NCBI GenBank assembly: GCA_030584085.1
Contig: CP129490.1
Location: forward strand, 2,389,511 to 2,453,510
Direction: 5' to 3'
Length of the DNA stretch: 64,000 bases
Origin: Melioribacteraceae bacterium
Lineage (GTDB): Bacteria; Bacteroidota; Ignavibacteria; Ignavibacteriales; Melioribacteraceae
In this document: positions 8,559 to 17,433 of the stretch, in pieces
Numbering within the stretch: position 1 is the first letter of the stretch
How the letters are laid out: every line of letters starts with the position of its first letter
Made by a program: the position numbers and the translations under genes
Notes under the pieces: model-generated
Told to the model about the DNA's origin: nothing
The model's input: the letters and a program-made list of their open reading frames with translations, nothing else
The model's database searches: none

Positions 8559-9716
8559 TCAAGAAGCGAATTGCTTATGATGCTTACAAACTTCTACTAT
8601 ATGAGGTAATTCGGAAAGTTCGACCATTCTTCCCTTTTGGCCGATTGTCTTTATTTCTTTTAGTACTTCTTTTTTCAATTCATCTTCAATGTTATCATAA
8701 TTAATAACTTGTAGAGCATAATTTAGAGAAGCCATTCCCGACATGTGATCTAATGCGAACTTCCGTTCTCTTCCAACTAATTCTGGATTTAGACTTTCAT
8801 AGTGCATTGGATTGATAGCGGCAGCATGTGTATGAACTCCGGCACAATGTGTGAACGCATTCTGACCAATTACGGGGAAGTTTAAAGGTATTGGTAGATT
8901 GGCGTGCTTGCTAACTAAGTCATACAGTTCGGGTAATAATTTCAGATTCCATTTGTCAATTTTAAAATCTGCTGCAAGTAAAGTTAATAACTGCGCGAGA
9001 TCAACAATACCGGCTCTTTCTCCAAGACCCAATACCGAAGCATCAACTATATTTGCACCGCCGCGAATACCGTCCATCGCGTTTGCTAATGCCAAACCTC
9101 TATCATTGTGGCAATGCACAGCTATCATCGGGTCAAGATTTTCATTTGTTAAACCATTCTTCAACTTTCTTACATAATCGTACATGTTGTGATCGGAACC
9201 GGGAATCATATAACCGGTTGTATCGGCAATACTAATAATATCTGCACCTGCTTTAACCGCTGCAACAGCAACCTTAATAACGTTTTCAAATTGAGAACGA
9301 ACTGTATCTTCCGGAGTATATCTTATTAATAAATCCGGTTTAACACTTTTGGCATATTTAATCACATCGGTGATTTGTTGGATCGCCGCATCCAAATCTT
9401 TTTTGAATACTGTCGATAATCTTTCATCACTAACACAATAAAAAATTCCAATAAAACTCACTCCACAATCAAGAGCTTGATCTATATCTGATTTAACTGA
9501 TCTTGAGTGTGCAGCAACTATGGCATTCAATTTCGAATGGGCAATGTTGTGAACTGCTGAGCGGATATCTTCGGTTACTGTCGGATGACCGGTTTCAATA
9601 ATGTCTATACCGATTTCATCCAATAGACGAGCAATTGCAAGTTTGATGTGACGATCAAAATAAACACCGGGCGTTTGTTCACCCTCTCGTAATGTTGAAT
9701 CCAATACCTTAATCAA
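8559..9716 (-). CDS. hcs: Homocitrate synthase-like acyltransferase
   Basis: The 385-residue DRE-TIM metallolyase would condense acetyl-CoA with 2-oxoglutarate to homocitrate, the first step of the aminoadipate route to lysine. The DSTLREGEQTPG motif is at 6-17, metal ligands H201 and H203 in VHCHNDRG, VLGLGERAG at 228-236, and HCAGVHTHA at 290-298. The start is TTG directly after the lysW stop (TAA then TTG). The related isopropylmalate and citramalate synthases share these motifs. Its length without the long LeuA regulatory domain and its place behind lysW favour homocitrate synthase. Confidence 0.8.
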   Translation of the reverse strand: MIKVLDSTLREGEQTPGVYFDRHIKLAIARLLDEIGIDIIETGHPTVTEDIRSAVHNIAHSKLNAIVAAHSRSVKSDIDQALDCGVSFIGIFYCVSDERLSTVFKKDLDAAIQQITDVIKYAKSVKPDLLIRYTPEDTVRSQFENVIKVAVAAVKAGADIISIADTTGYMIPGSDHNMYDYVRKLKNGLTNENLDPMIAVHCHNDRGLALANAMDGIRGGANIVDASVLGLGERAGIVDLAQLLTLLAADFKIDKWNLKLLPELYDLVSKHANLPIPLNFPVIGQNAFTHCAGVHTHAAAINPMHYESLNPELVGRERKFALDHMSGMASLNYALQVINYDNIEDELKKEVLKEIKTIGQKGRMVELSELPHIVEVCKHHKQFAS

Positions 9717-9881
9717 TTACTCGCCCCAATCTTCTTCTTCACTTGGAGCTTCGGCAAGTGTGAATGGATTAACACTTGTTACTTCTAATTCAGTTCCACA
9801 GTCAGGACACTCAATCAATTCACCTTTAACTGTATCTTCAGGCAGTTGAATATCCGCTGCACATACAGGGCACTCAGCCAT
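9717..9881 (-). CDS. lysW: Amino-group carrier protein LysW
   Basis: This 54-residue gene is short and easily missed. The protein has two CxxC pairs (CPVC at 4-7 and CPDC at 25-28) that should bind zinc, an acidic body, and the C-terminal signature EDWGE. The last glutamate is the residue to which LysX attaches the substrate, which then stays on LysW through phosphorylation, reduction and transamination. AAGGA lies 6-8 bases before the ATG. It is the first gene of the operon. The terminal EDWGE plus the neighbouring lysX, lysY, lysZ and lysJ make this identification very firm. Confidence 0.96.
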   Translation of the reverse strand: MAECPVCAADIQLPEDTVKGELIECPDCGTELEVTSVNPFTLAEAPSEEEDWGE

Positions 9882-9918
9882 TTTATATCCTTCATTTTTT
9901 TGAGATTAATAATTGGTG

Positions 9919-9949
9919 CGAAAGTACAGATAAATATTTTCTTTTACAA
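9919..9949 (-). promoter_or_regulatory. Predicted lysW operon promoter
   Basis: On the minus strand TTG (9947-9949) is followed by exactly 20 bases and TACTTTCG (9919-9926), one mismatch from TAnnTTTG. Spacing equals that of the nuo promoter. It would start a transcript about 30 bases before lysW. The rest of the 162-base gap after the alcohol dehydrogenase gene shows no hairpin that I would call a terminator. Confidence 0.5.
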
Positions 9950-10043
9950 CGAATTTTTATGAAATCAAAATACATTTTGTAAAACTTTTAATGAACTCAA
10001 AAAGAAAAACAGATCAATAACTACATCTCACAGAATTGACAAA

Positions 10044-11210
10044 CTAAATCAAAGCGAGTTCATATATTCTCTTAATATCATCTCTGTACAACTTCACAAG
10101 ATTTCCTATTGGTGCACGCAGTGATGCATTATCGGTAAGTTTGTCCAAATCTTTTTCAGTAACATTAATTTGTTTTAATGATGTTGGTGTACCAATTTCA
10201 TCAAAGAACTCTTTTACTTTATCTATTGTTCGCAATGCGACATTCGCCTCATCCCCGTCAAGATCAAAAACATTTCTTCCTAGTTTAGCAAATTTTAGAA
10301 TATCATTTTTATATACATATTTCATCCAAGCAGGAAACATTATCGACAGCCCAGCTCCGTGTGCTATATCATAAAACGCACTTAAAGAATGTTCAAGGGT
10401 ATGCGTTGACCAATCACCCCAACTTCTTCCTGCACCATTAATTCCATTTAATGCAAGAGTTGCAGACCATGCAAGATTTGCACGTGATTCATAATTATCA
10501 GGATTAGCCAAAAGTATTCTAACATGTTTCATGGTAGTCCGTAGTATTCCTTCAGCAATTTCATCTTGTATGTCTGTGTTTTTTGTTCCGTCAAAATAAA
10601 GTTCAAACACATGCGACATTGTATCGACTGCACCGTTAATTGTTTGTTCAACCGGCAAAGTCATTTGTACTGTTGGATCAATTACGGTTACTCTTGGGAA
10701 GGAATCGTACCCTGCAGAGAAAGCCCATTTCTTTTTTTCATCTTCTTTGGTAATTACTGCGAATGCATTCATTTCTGAGGCAGTCGCTGAAAGAGTTAAA
10801 ACGGTAAAAATCGGAATCCCTCTTGTAGCTTTCTTTTTTCCTTCAAATGCATCCCAAATATTGCCATCAAAAAGAACTCCGGCAGCAATTGCTTTAGCAC
10901 TGTCAATAACACTTCCACCTCCTACTGCTAAAACAGCTTCAAGTTTTTCATTCTTACAAAGATCAATTCCTTTTTGCACTTTTGTTAGTACAGGATTTGG
11001 TTTAACTCCCCCGAGTTCAATCCATTCAATCCCATTTTTGTTTAATGAATCAGTGACTTGTTGATAAACTCCATTCTTGAAAATAGATGATTTGCCATAG
11101 TGTAATAAAACTTTCTTAATATTATTGGATGCTATTTCGCTTCCGATTTTTTCAATCATTCCCTTCCCAAACAAAATCTTTGTTGGATTTACAAACTCAA
11201 AATTTTTCAT
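10044..11210 (-). CDS. Iron-containing alcohol dehydrogenase (YqhD/butanol dehydrogenase type)
   Basis: The 388-residue enzyme reduces aldehydes or oxidises alcohols, probably with NADPH. The nucleotide loop AVGGGSVIDSAKAIA is near 95-109. Metal ligands D196, H200, H270 and H284 fit the spacing of E. coli YqhD. The start at 11210 gives MKNFEFVNPTKILFGKG, the usual beginning of the family, with AAGG upstream. A longer reading from 11303 adds 31 residues without family similarity. It stands alone, divergent from the 2-oxoglutarate dehydrogenase gene; the 206 bases between them hold a small palindrome (AAGATA-aaa-TATCTT). Physiological substrate unknown. Confidence 0.85.
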   Translation of the reverse strand: MKNFEFVNPTKILFGKGMIEKIGSEIASNNIKKVLLHYGKSSIFKNGVYQQVTDSLNKNGIEWIELGGVKPNPVLTKVQKGIDLCKNEKLEAVLAVGGGSVIDSAKAIAAGVLFDGNIWDAFEGKKKATRGIPIFTVLTLSATASEMNAFAVITKEDEKKKWAFSAGYDSFPRVTVIDPTVQMTLPVEQTINGAVDTMSHVFELYFDGTKNTDIQDEIAEGILRTTMKHVRILLANPDNYESRANLAWSATLALNGINGAGRSWGDWSTHTLEHSLSAFYDIAHGAGLSIMFPAWMKYVYKNDILKFAKLGRNVFDLDGDEANVALRTIDKVKEFFDEIGTPTSLKQINVTEKDLDKLTDNASLRAPIGNLVKLYRDDIKRIYELALI

Positions 11211-11416
11211 ATTTTTACGCCTTTTTAAAATAAGATATTTTATCTTGTTTGCTGTTTTGTATTCTTGAGTTAAAACAGCCATTAATTTGCCATGAATATT
11301 CAATAATTTTCGATTTTTCTTTAATTTGAACTAAAGTGTGTCTAATTTTGTATAGAACATTATATCCTTTTTTAATTGTTGAAAAAAACTATAAACAATC
11401 GAGATAATATAAGAAA

Positions 11417-14400
11417 ATGGGCGAAAAAGAAGTTAGTAAGTATCATCAAGAATTATTTAATCATTTCGGATACAATTACGGTTTTGTTGCCGACCTACTT
11501 GAAAAGTATTTTGAAAATTCAAATTCGGTTTCTGAATATTGGCAAAACTATTTTGACGATTTGACAAGTGGTTCGCAAAGTAAAAACGAACAAACAAAAA
11601 CCGAATCAAAAGGGAGCAAAAACAAATCTGCTTCACTTCAACTTTCCCCTTCTTTTGAAATATCCGAGGAAGACGAACCTCAAAGTATAACGGGTGTCGG
11701 TGCGAAAATTATTGAGAACATGAATAATAGTTTAACAATCCCGACTGCAACATCATTGCGAACAATTTCGGTTAAACTATTGGAAGAGAATAGAAGAATA
11801 ATTAACCAGCACTTAAAAAGATTACATGGTAGAAAATTATCCTTTACTCATATAGTTGCTTATGCACTTGTTCAAGCTGTTAAGAAAATGCCGAACATGA
11901 ACAATTCTTTTGCGGTACTCGATAACCAGCCACATCTCGTCAAAAAACCATATATCAATTTAGGATTGGCGGTTGATATAGAACGAAAAGACGGAACTCG
12001 TTCACTTATTGTCCCGAATATTAAAAAAGCCGGTAGAATGAATTTTAAACAATTTTGTGATGCATATGATGACTTAATCGGCAAAGCAAAATCCGGCAAA
12101 ATTGAGCCCAAGGATTTTCAAAATTCTACTATTACTTTAACAAACCCAGGTGGAATAGGAACAGTTTCCTCCACACCAAGGTTAATGACGGGACAAGGTT
12201 GTATACTTGCGGTCGGCGCAATTGATTATCCTTCCGAATTCAAAGCGATGCATCAAACAGCCTTGGCAAGTTTGGGAATCGGCAAAGTAATGAATGTAAC
12301 AAGCACTTATGATCATAGAGTAATTCAAGGAGCTGAATCGGGTGAATTCTTAAAATATTTTGATGAGCTTTTACTTGGGCAGAATAATTTTTACGAGAGT
12401 CTTTTTGAAGATTTGGAAATACCTCAGCGTCCTGTAAACTGGAGAACCGATACAACTTCAACTCAAATCGGTGTGGTTTCCGGCAATGAAGAAATTGAAA
12501 AACAAGCGATTATTCTTCAGTTAATAAATATGTATCGTGTACGTGGACATCTAATTGCAAATCTGAATCCGCTATCTAAAACTGCTGCATACCATGAGGA
12601 GTTAGACCCCTCAACTTATGGATTTACAATTTGGGATTATGATAGAAAGTTTATCACCGGGAATCTTGCCGGTATGGCAACCGGTACACTTCGCGAAATA
12701 TTGGAAGCACTTCATCAAACATATTGTGAGATGATTGGTATTGAGTACATGCATATTCAAAATCCAAGTGAAAAAGCTTGGCTGCAAAGTAAAATGGAAC
12801 CGGTAAGAAATCTTCCACATTACGAAACCGATATTAAAAAACGTATTATGGATAAATTAATTATTGCCGAGGGTTTTGAACATTTTCTGCATACTCGTTT
12901 TGTGGGTCACAAAAGATTTTCGCTTGAAGGCTCGGAAACTCTAATTCCCGTTATGGATAGATTATTAGGTGTTGCGGCAGATAATGGAGTAGAAGAAGTA
13001 TTTCTTGGTATGGCCCATAGAGGTAGATTAAATGTTCTATCTAATGTTTTAGGTAAAGATTATAGCAAAATATTTTCTGAATTTGAAGAAGATTTAAATC
13101 CCGATGTACCACAAGGAACCGGTGATGTCAAATATCACTTGGGAGCAAACGGAGAATACGAAACTTATAACGGTAAAAAAATAAATGTTTCGATTGCATC
13201 AAATCCAAGTCATCTTGAATGGGTAAATCCGGTTGTAGAGGGTGTTGTTAGAGCAAAACAACAAAGATCTGAAGATACCTCACGCGATAAAATTATTCCG
13301 GTTTTGATTCATGGTGATGCGGCATTTGCCGGGCAAGGAGTAGTTGCCGAAACATTAAATTTATCTCAACTAAAAGGTTATAGGACCGGCGGTACAATTC
13401 ATATAATAATTAATAACCAAATTGGATTTACAACCTCTCCCGAAGATGCTCGTTCTTCACCTTATGCAACCGACGTTGCCAAAATGGTACAAGCTCCAAT
13501 CTTCCATGTCAACGGTGATGATCCCGAAGCTTCTGTTTGGGTAACTGAATTAGCATTCCAATATCGCCAAAAATTTAATAAAGATGTTGTGATTGATTTA
13601 TTCGGCTATAGAAGACATGGACATAACGAAGGTGATGATCCGGTCTATACTCAACCACTCATGTACAAGAAAATAAAAAGTCATCCTTCCGTTAAGCAGA
13701 TCTATGCTAATAAATTAATTAGTGAGAAAATTTATACTCAAAAAGAAATAGACAAGTTTGATTCTGAAATTTTTGATAAACTTGATAAATCACTTAAAGA
13801 ATCGAAGAAAACAAAAATTTCATTTAGACCTGATAGACCTTGGGCGATTTCAAAAGAAGAGTATGAAAAAAAGCATGAATCCCAAACTTCAAAGGTTAGT
13901 ATTGATAAACTAAATGAAGTAGTAAAAGGACTTACAAAATTTTCCGATAATTTTACGCTGAATCCAAAGTTGAAAAAACAAATTGAGAAGCGAAAAGAAT
14001 TTTTTACTGGAAGTACAAGAATTGACTGGGCATTTGCCGAAGCATTGGCGTTTGGTTCTTTATTAATTGAAGGAATTCCGGTTAGGTTAAGCGGTCAAGA
14101 CAGTGCCCGCGGAACCTTTAGCCAACGGCATTTAATTCTAACTGATATGAATGACGGAAGTGAAATTATTCCTCACAATTCAATTAGAGCAGAACAAGCA
14201 TTTCTTGAACCGTTAGATAGCTTCCTTTCCGAAGCAGCCGTATTAGGTTTTGAGTTCGGTTATAGTGCAGCCGATCCTAAAACTTTAGTATTATGGGAAG
14301 CACAGTTTGGAGATTTTGCAAACGGCGCTCAAGTGATAATTGATAATTTTATTTGCTGTTCTTATACAAAATGGAATCTGCCAAATAATTTAGTTTTATT

Positions 14401-15046
14401 ATTACCGCATGGACAAGAAGGTCAAGGTCCCGAACATTCAAGCGCAAGGTTGGAACGGTTTCTGATTCTTTGTGCTGAAAACAATATGTATGTTGCTAAT
14501 CCAACAACTCCGGCACAGTATTTTCATTTGTTGAGAAGACAGATGACCGACGGACAGGAGAAACCATTGATTGTAATGACTCCGAAGAGCTTACTGCGTT
14601 TACCTGCCGCCCGTTCCGAGGTTAAAGAATTTACCGATGGCGAATTCAAAACAATTATTGATGATGATCGTGTTTCGGATAAATCCTCAATTACAAATTT
14701 AATTTTTACCAGCGGCAAAATTTATTACGATCTTGTTAAATATCAGGAAGCCGAACAAAAAATGAACTCCGCAATTGTAAGGATTGAACAATACTATCCT
14801 CTCGATCTTGATCAGATTAAATCCATAATAAAATCTTATCAAAAAGTTAAAAAGATAAAGTGGGTTCAAGAAGAACCGCGCAATATGGGCGCTTGGAATT
14901 TCTTATTTCCGAAGTTCTTGGATATTATGGGATCGAAAAATAAGATTGAATACGTGGGTAAACCGGAAAGTCCTAGTCCTGCTCCCGGTTCATTAAAAAT
15001 GCATACAAAGTCACAAGAGGAAGTTTTGAAGAAAGCTTTTAAATAG
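11417..15046 (+). CDS. kgd: Fused 2-oxoglutarate dehydrogenase E1 / lipoyl-less E2 (Kgd type)
   Basis: The 1209-residue protein joins a short N-terminal segment, a Ser/Lys/Glu-rich linker (about 45-85), an acyltransferase (E2) catalytic domain (about 90-335) and a full thiamine-dependent E1o domain (about 360-1209). The E2 part ends in TYDHRVIQGAESGEF, the variant seen in mycobacterial Kgd, and carries no lipoyl domain. The E1 part has MAHRGRLNVL and the thiamine-binding IHGDAAFAGQG. It should act in the TCA cycle with a separate lipoyl-bearing E2 and E3 that are not in this window. It is one of only two plus-strand genes. The reading frame is intact. Confidence 0.93.
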   Translation: MGEKEVSKYHQELFNHFGYNYGFVADLLEKYFENSNSVSEYWQNYFDDLTSGSQSKNEQTKTESKGSKNKSASLQLSPSFEISEEDEPQSITGVGAKIIENMNNSLTIPTATSLRTISVKLLEENRRIINQHLKRLHGRKLSFTHIVAYALVQAVKKMPNMNNSFAVLDNQPHLVKKPYINLGLAVDIERKDGTRSLIVPNIKKAGRMNFKQFCDAYDDLIGKAKSGKIEPKDFQNSTITLTNPGGIGTVSSTPRLMTGQGCILAVGAIDYPSEFKAMHQTALASLGIGKVMNVTSTYDHRVIQGAESGEFLKYFDELLLGQNNFYESLFEDLEIPQRPVNWRTDTTSTQIGVVSGNEEIEKQAIILQLINMYRVRGHLIANLNPLSKTAAYHEELDPSTYGFTIWDYDRKFITGNLAGMATGTLREILEALHQTYCEMIGIEYMHIQNPSEKAWLQSKMEPVRNLPHYETDIKKRIMDKLIIAEGFEHFLHTRFVGHKRFSLEGSETLIPVMDRLLGVAADNGVEEVFLGMAHRGRLNVLSNVLGKDYSKIFSEFEEDLNPDVPQGTGDVKYHLGANGEYETYNGKKINVSIASNPSHLEWVNPVVEGVVRAKQQRSEDTSRDKIIPVLIHGDAAFAGQGVVAETLNLSQLKGYRTGGTIHIIINNQIGFTTSPEDARSSPYATDVAKMVQAPIFHVNGDDPEASVWVTELAFQYRQKFNKDVVIDLFGYRRHGHNEGDDPVYTQPLMYKKIKSHPSVKQIYANKLISEKIYTQKEIDKFDSEIFDKLDKSLKESKKTKISFRPDRPWAISKEEYEKKHESQTSKVSIDKLNEVVKGLTKFSDNFTLNPKLKKQIEKRKEFFTGSTRIDWAFAEALAFGSLLIEGIPVRLSGQDSARGTFSQRHLILTDMNDGSEIIPHNSIRAEQAFLEPLDSFLSEAAVLGFEFGYSAADPKTLVLWEAQFGDFANGAQVIIDNFICCSYTKWNLPNNLVLLLPHGQEGQGPEHSSARLERFLILCAENNMYVANPTTPAQYFHLLRRQMTDGQEKPLIVMTPKSLLRLPAARSEVKEFTDGEFKTIIDDDRVSDKSSITNLIFTSGKIYYDLVKYQEAEQKMNSAIVRIEQYYPLDLDQIKSIIKSYQKVKKIKWVQEEPRNMGAWNFLFPKFLDIMGSKNKIEYVGKPESPSPAPGSLKMHTKSQEEVLKKAFK

Positions 15047-15075
15047 ACGATTTGGATTGAAATTTAACGCAAACT

Positions 15076-15109
15076 AAAAACCCGACTTTTTGGAAAAGTC
15101 GGGTTTTTT
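15076..15109. terminator. Bidirectional rho-independent terminator
   Basis: An A-rich tract and AACCCGACTTTT pair with AAAAGTCGGGTT across the loop TGG, with T-runs on the 3' side of both strands. It lies between the converging kgd gene and the M23 peptidase gene and can end both transcripts. Confidence 0.9.
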
Positions 15110-15149
15110 AATGTCGCAATTAAGTTGAAACTAATAAAAAATAGAAACC

Positions 15150-16415
15150 TTATAAAACAGTTTTAGTCTCTTCAATTTCACCGGAAGCAAGAATTTGATC
15201 TTGTTCAACATTAAGACTATCAAGTTTTAGTTTAAGGTCTGACATAAAAGTCCAATACTGTTCATGTAATTCTTTGTCAACAGGTTTAGAAGGTGGAAAT
15301 TCTTGAGTTAGAAAATTTACAGGTTTTCCGTTTACATAAAATCTAAAATCCAAATGAGGACCAGTTGATAAACCGGTGCTTCCAACATAACCTATAATTT
15401 GACCTTGTCTAACAGTTACACCTTTATTTATTCCTTTCCCAAACTTAGAAAGATGTAAATAAGCCGTTGAGTAAGTTCCATTATGCTTTATCTTTAACCA
15501 ATTGCCGTTACCTCTTTGATATCCTTTTTCCACTACAACACCGTCGCCAATAGCTTGTATTGGAGTTCCGGTCGGAGCAGCGTAATCAATTCCATGATGC
15601 GGGCGGTAAATTCTTAAAACCGGATGAAGTCGGCTATTGCTGAATCTAGAACTTATTCTACCAAATTTAAGTGGTGCTTTTAAGAATGCTTTCCGTAAAC
15701 TATTTCCCTCTTCATCAAAGTAATCCGGTACTTCCCCTTCTTCGAAGTAAAATCCATAATAATCCTTACCGCGATGATTAAAAACGGCAGCTTGAATCCT
15801 TCCAACCGTCATGAATTCACCATCCAGCAACTTTTCTTCATAAATAATTTTAAAACTATCACCGGCTTGGATTCCATAAAAATCTATCTGCCAAGCAAAA
15901 ACCTCTGAAAGCTTCAGAGCTAGCAATGGACTAACTTTTAATTCAGCTAATGTTTGATATAATGAATTGTGAATAGTACCGGCAATTCGAGTCTCCCTTA
16001 TCTCAACTTCTTTTTCACCCGAAATAACGTTGATAGAATCACTCAAATCAAACACATAATACTTTAGAGGTGTTTCTTGGTAAACAAAATACTTGACTCT
16101 GTTTACAGAATCCGGTTCAATATACAGAATGTAATCTTTGCCGCTTTGTATTTTACGAATGTCAAAAACATCTTTGGATACTTGAGCAATATTGTGAATT
16201 TGTTGATAGCTAACTTTGTGAGGTAATAGGATATCCGTCAATGTTTGATTTTTCTTTACTCGTTCTCTGATTTCGATTAATGAATCGGCAATTAAACCAA
16301 ATTCATTATAAGTAATTTTCTCTTCGAGCGATAAATTCTCCTTTTCTAATTCACCATCAGAACACGCAAATAAAAAAACTAGAAGGAGAAATACTACGGC
16401 AAATCTATAATTCAT
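15150..16415 (-). CDS. M23 family peptidase lipoprotein (LytM-like, altered zinc site)
   Basis: The 421-residue protein starts with a lipoprotein signal (FLFAC, lipidated C18), so it should be anchored in the outer envelope. The C-terminal domain (about 255-375) is an M23 endopeptidase fold that would cut or bind peptidoglycan. The first zinc pair HHGIDYA (H273, D277) is present. The usual HxH motif reads GPHLDF (H354, D356), so the second histidine is aspartate. The N-terminal half may be a regulatory region. It ends the metG-to-M23 gene run just before a strong terminator. Catalytic activity is uncertain because of the substitution. Confidence 0.85.
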   Translation of the reverse strand: MNYRFAVVFLLLVFLFACSDGELEKENLSLEEKITYNEFGLIADSLIEIRERVKKNQTLTDILLPHKVSYQQIHNIAQVSKDVFDIRKIQSGKDYILYIEPDSVNRVKYFVYQETPLKYYVFDLSDSINVISGEKEVEIRETRIAGTIHNSLYQTLAELKVSPLLALKLSEVFAWQIDFYGIQAGDSFKIIYEEKLLDGEFMTVGRIQAAVFNHRGKDYYGFYFEEGEVPDYFDEEGNSLRKAFLKAPLKFGRISSRFSNSRLHPVLRIYRPHHGIDYAAPTGTPIQAIGDGVVVEKGYQRGNGNWLKIKHNGTYSTAYLHLSKFGKGINKGVTVRQGQIIGYVGSTGLSTGPHLDFRFYVNGKPVNFLTQEFPPSKPVDKELHEQYWTFMSDLKLKLDSLNVEQDQILASGEIEETKTVL

Positions 16416-16422
16416 GTATCTA

Positions 16423-17421
16423 TTAATCCTTTTGATCTTGGAGGATACGGTTTATAATTTCTACCGAAGTAATTCCTTCGGCTTCTGCATTAAAGTTGGG
16501 TATAATTCTATGGCGCAATACCGGAATCATCGATTCTTTTACGTCAGAAATATTTGGTGTGAATCTACCATTCATTACAGCTTTTGTTTTTGCGGCAAGT
16601 ATTAAATATTGTGAAGCTCTTGGACCCGCGCCCCAATTAACCCATTGCTTTACATAATCTTTTGTTGTGCTGTTAACTCTTGTTTCACTAACACATTTAA
16701 CCGCAAACTCAATAACATTGTCAGCAACCGGTACACGCCGTATTAATTGTTGATATTTAATTATTTCGGTTGCGTCAATTACTTTGTTCAAATTGGGTTG
16801 ATAACTGCTAGTTGTATTTTTTATAATCTCTAACTCTTCGTTAAATGAAGGATAGTTGAGCCAAAGATTGAACATAAAACGATCCAATTGAGCTTCCGGT
16901 AACGGATACGTTCCCTCTTGTTCAATCGGGTTTTGAGTTGCTAATACAAAAAATGGTTCTTCTACTGTATATGAATGACCAGCAGCAGTAACACGATGTT
17001 CTTGCATAGCCTCCAAAAGTGCGGCTTGAGTTTTTGGCGGAGTTCTATTTATTTCATCGGCAAGAATTATATTCGCAAAAATAGGACCTTTGATAAATCG
17101 AAAATTTCTTTGATGGGTTGTTTTATCTTCATCAATTATTTCCGTACCGGTTATGTCTCCGGGCATTAGATCAGGTGTGAATTGTATTCTATTAAAATTA
17201 AGATTCAGCACGTCAGCAAGAGTTCGTATCAATAAAGTTTTTGCTAAACCCGGAACACCTACTAATAGACAATGACCTTGTGCAAGAAATGCGACTAATA
17301 AGCTGTCAACAATTTCATCTTGACCAACAATAACTTTCTTTATTTCTTTTCTAATCGATTCAATTGATTGATTTAATTTTCCAACCAACTCAACATCTTT
17401 TGAATCCGTAAATTGTGTCAA
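16423..17421 (-). CDS. moxR: MoxR-type AAA+ ATPase
   Basis: The 332-residue MoxR-family ATPase acts as a chaperone that activates partner proteins, often with a VWA-domain protein. Walker A is GVPGLAKT, Walker B LADEINRTPPKTQ, then ATQNPIEQEGTYPLPEAQLD and the C-terminal lid. The start is TTG with GGAG just before it, and no internal ATG precedes the conserved region. No VWA partner gene is adjacent, which is less usual. It lies between surA and the M23 lipoprotein, with gaps of about 10 bases on each side. Confidence 0.9.
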   Translation of the reverse strand: MTQFTDSKDVELVGKLNQSIESIRKEIKKVIVGQDEIVDSLLVAFLAQGHCLLVGVPGLAKTLLIRTLADVLNLNFNRIQFTPDLMPGDITGTEIIDEDKTTHQRNFRFIKGPIFANIILADEINRTPPKTQAALLEAMQEHRVTAAGHSYTVEEPFFVLATQNPIEQEGTYPLPEAQLDRFMFNLWLNYPSFNEELEIIKNTTSSYQPNLNKVIDATEIIKYQQLIRRVPVADNVIEFAVKCVSETRVNSTTKDYVKQWVNWGAGPRASQYLILAAKTKAVMNGRFTPNISDVKESMIPVLRHRIIPNFNAEAEGITSVEIINRILQDQKD

Positions 17422-17433
17422 CTCTCCCCCAAT

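Noticed and set aside
11211-11303. 31-residue extension of the alcohol dehydrogenase
   Set aside because: No family similarity; the ATG at 11210 has an AAGG site and gives the usual family start.
12240-12461. Minus-strand open frame inside kgd
   Set aside because: Shadow of the strongly conserved E2/E1 coding sequence on the plus strand.
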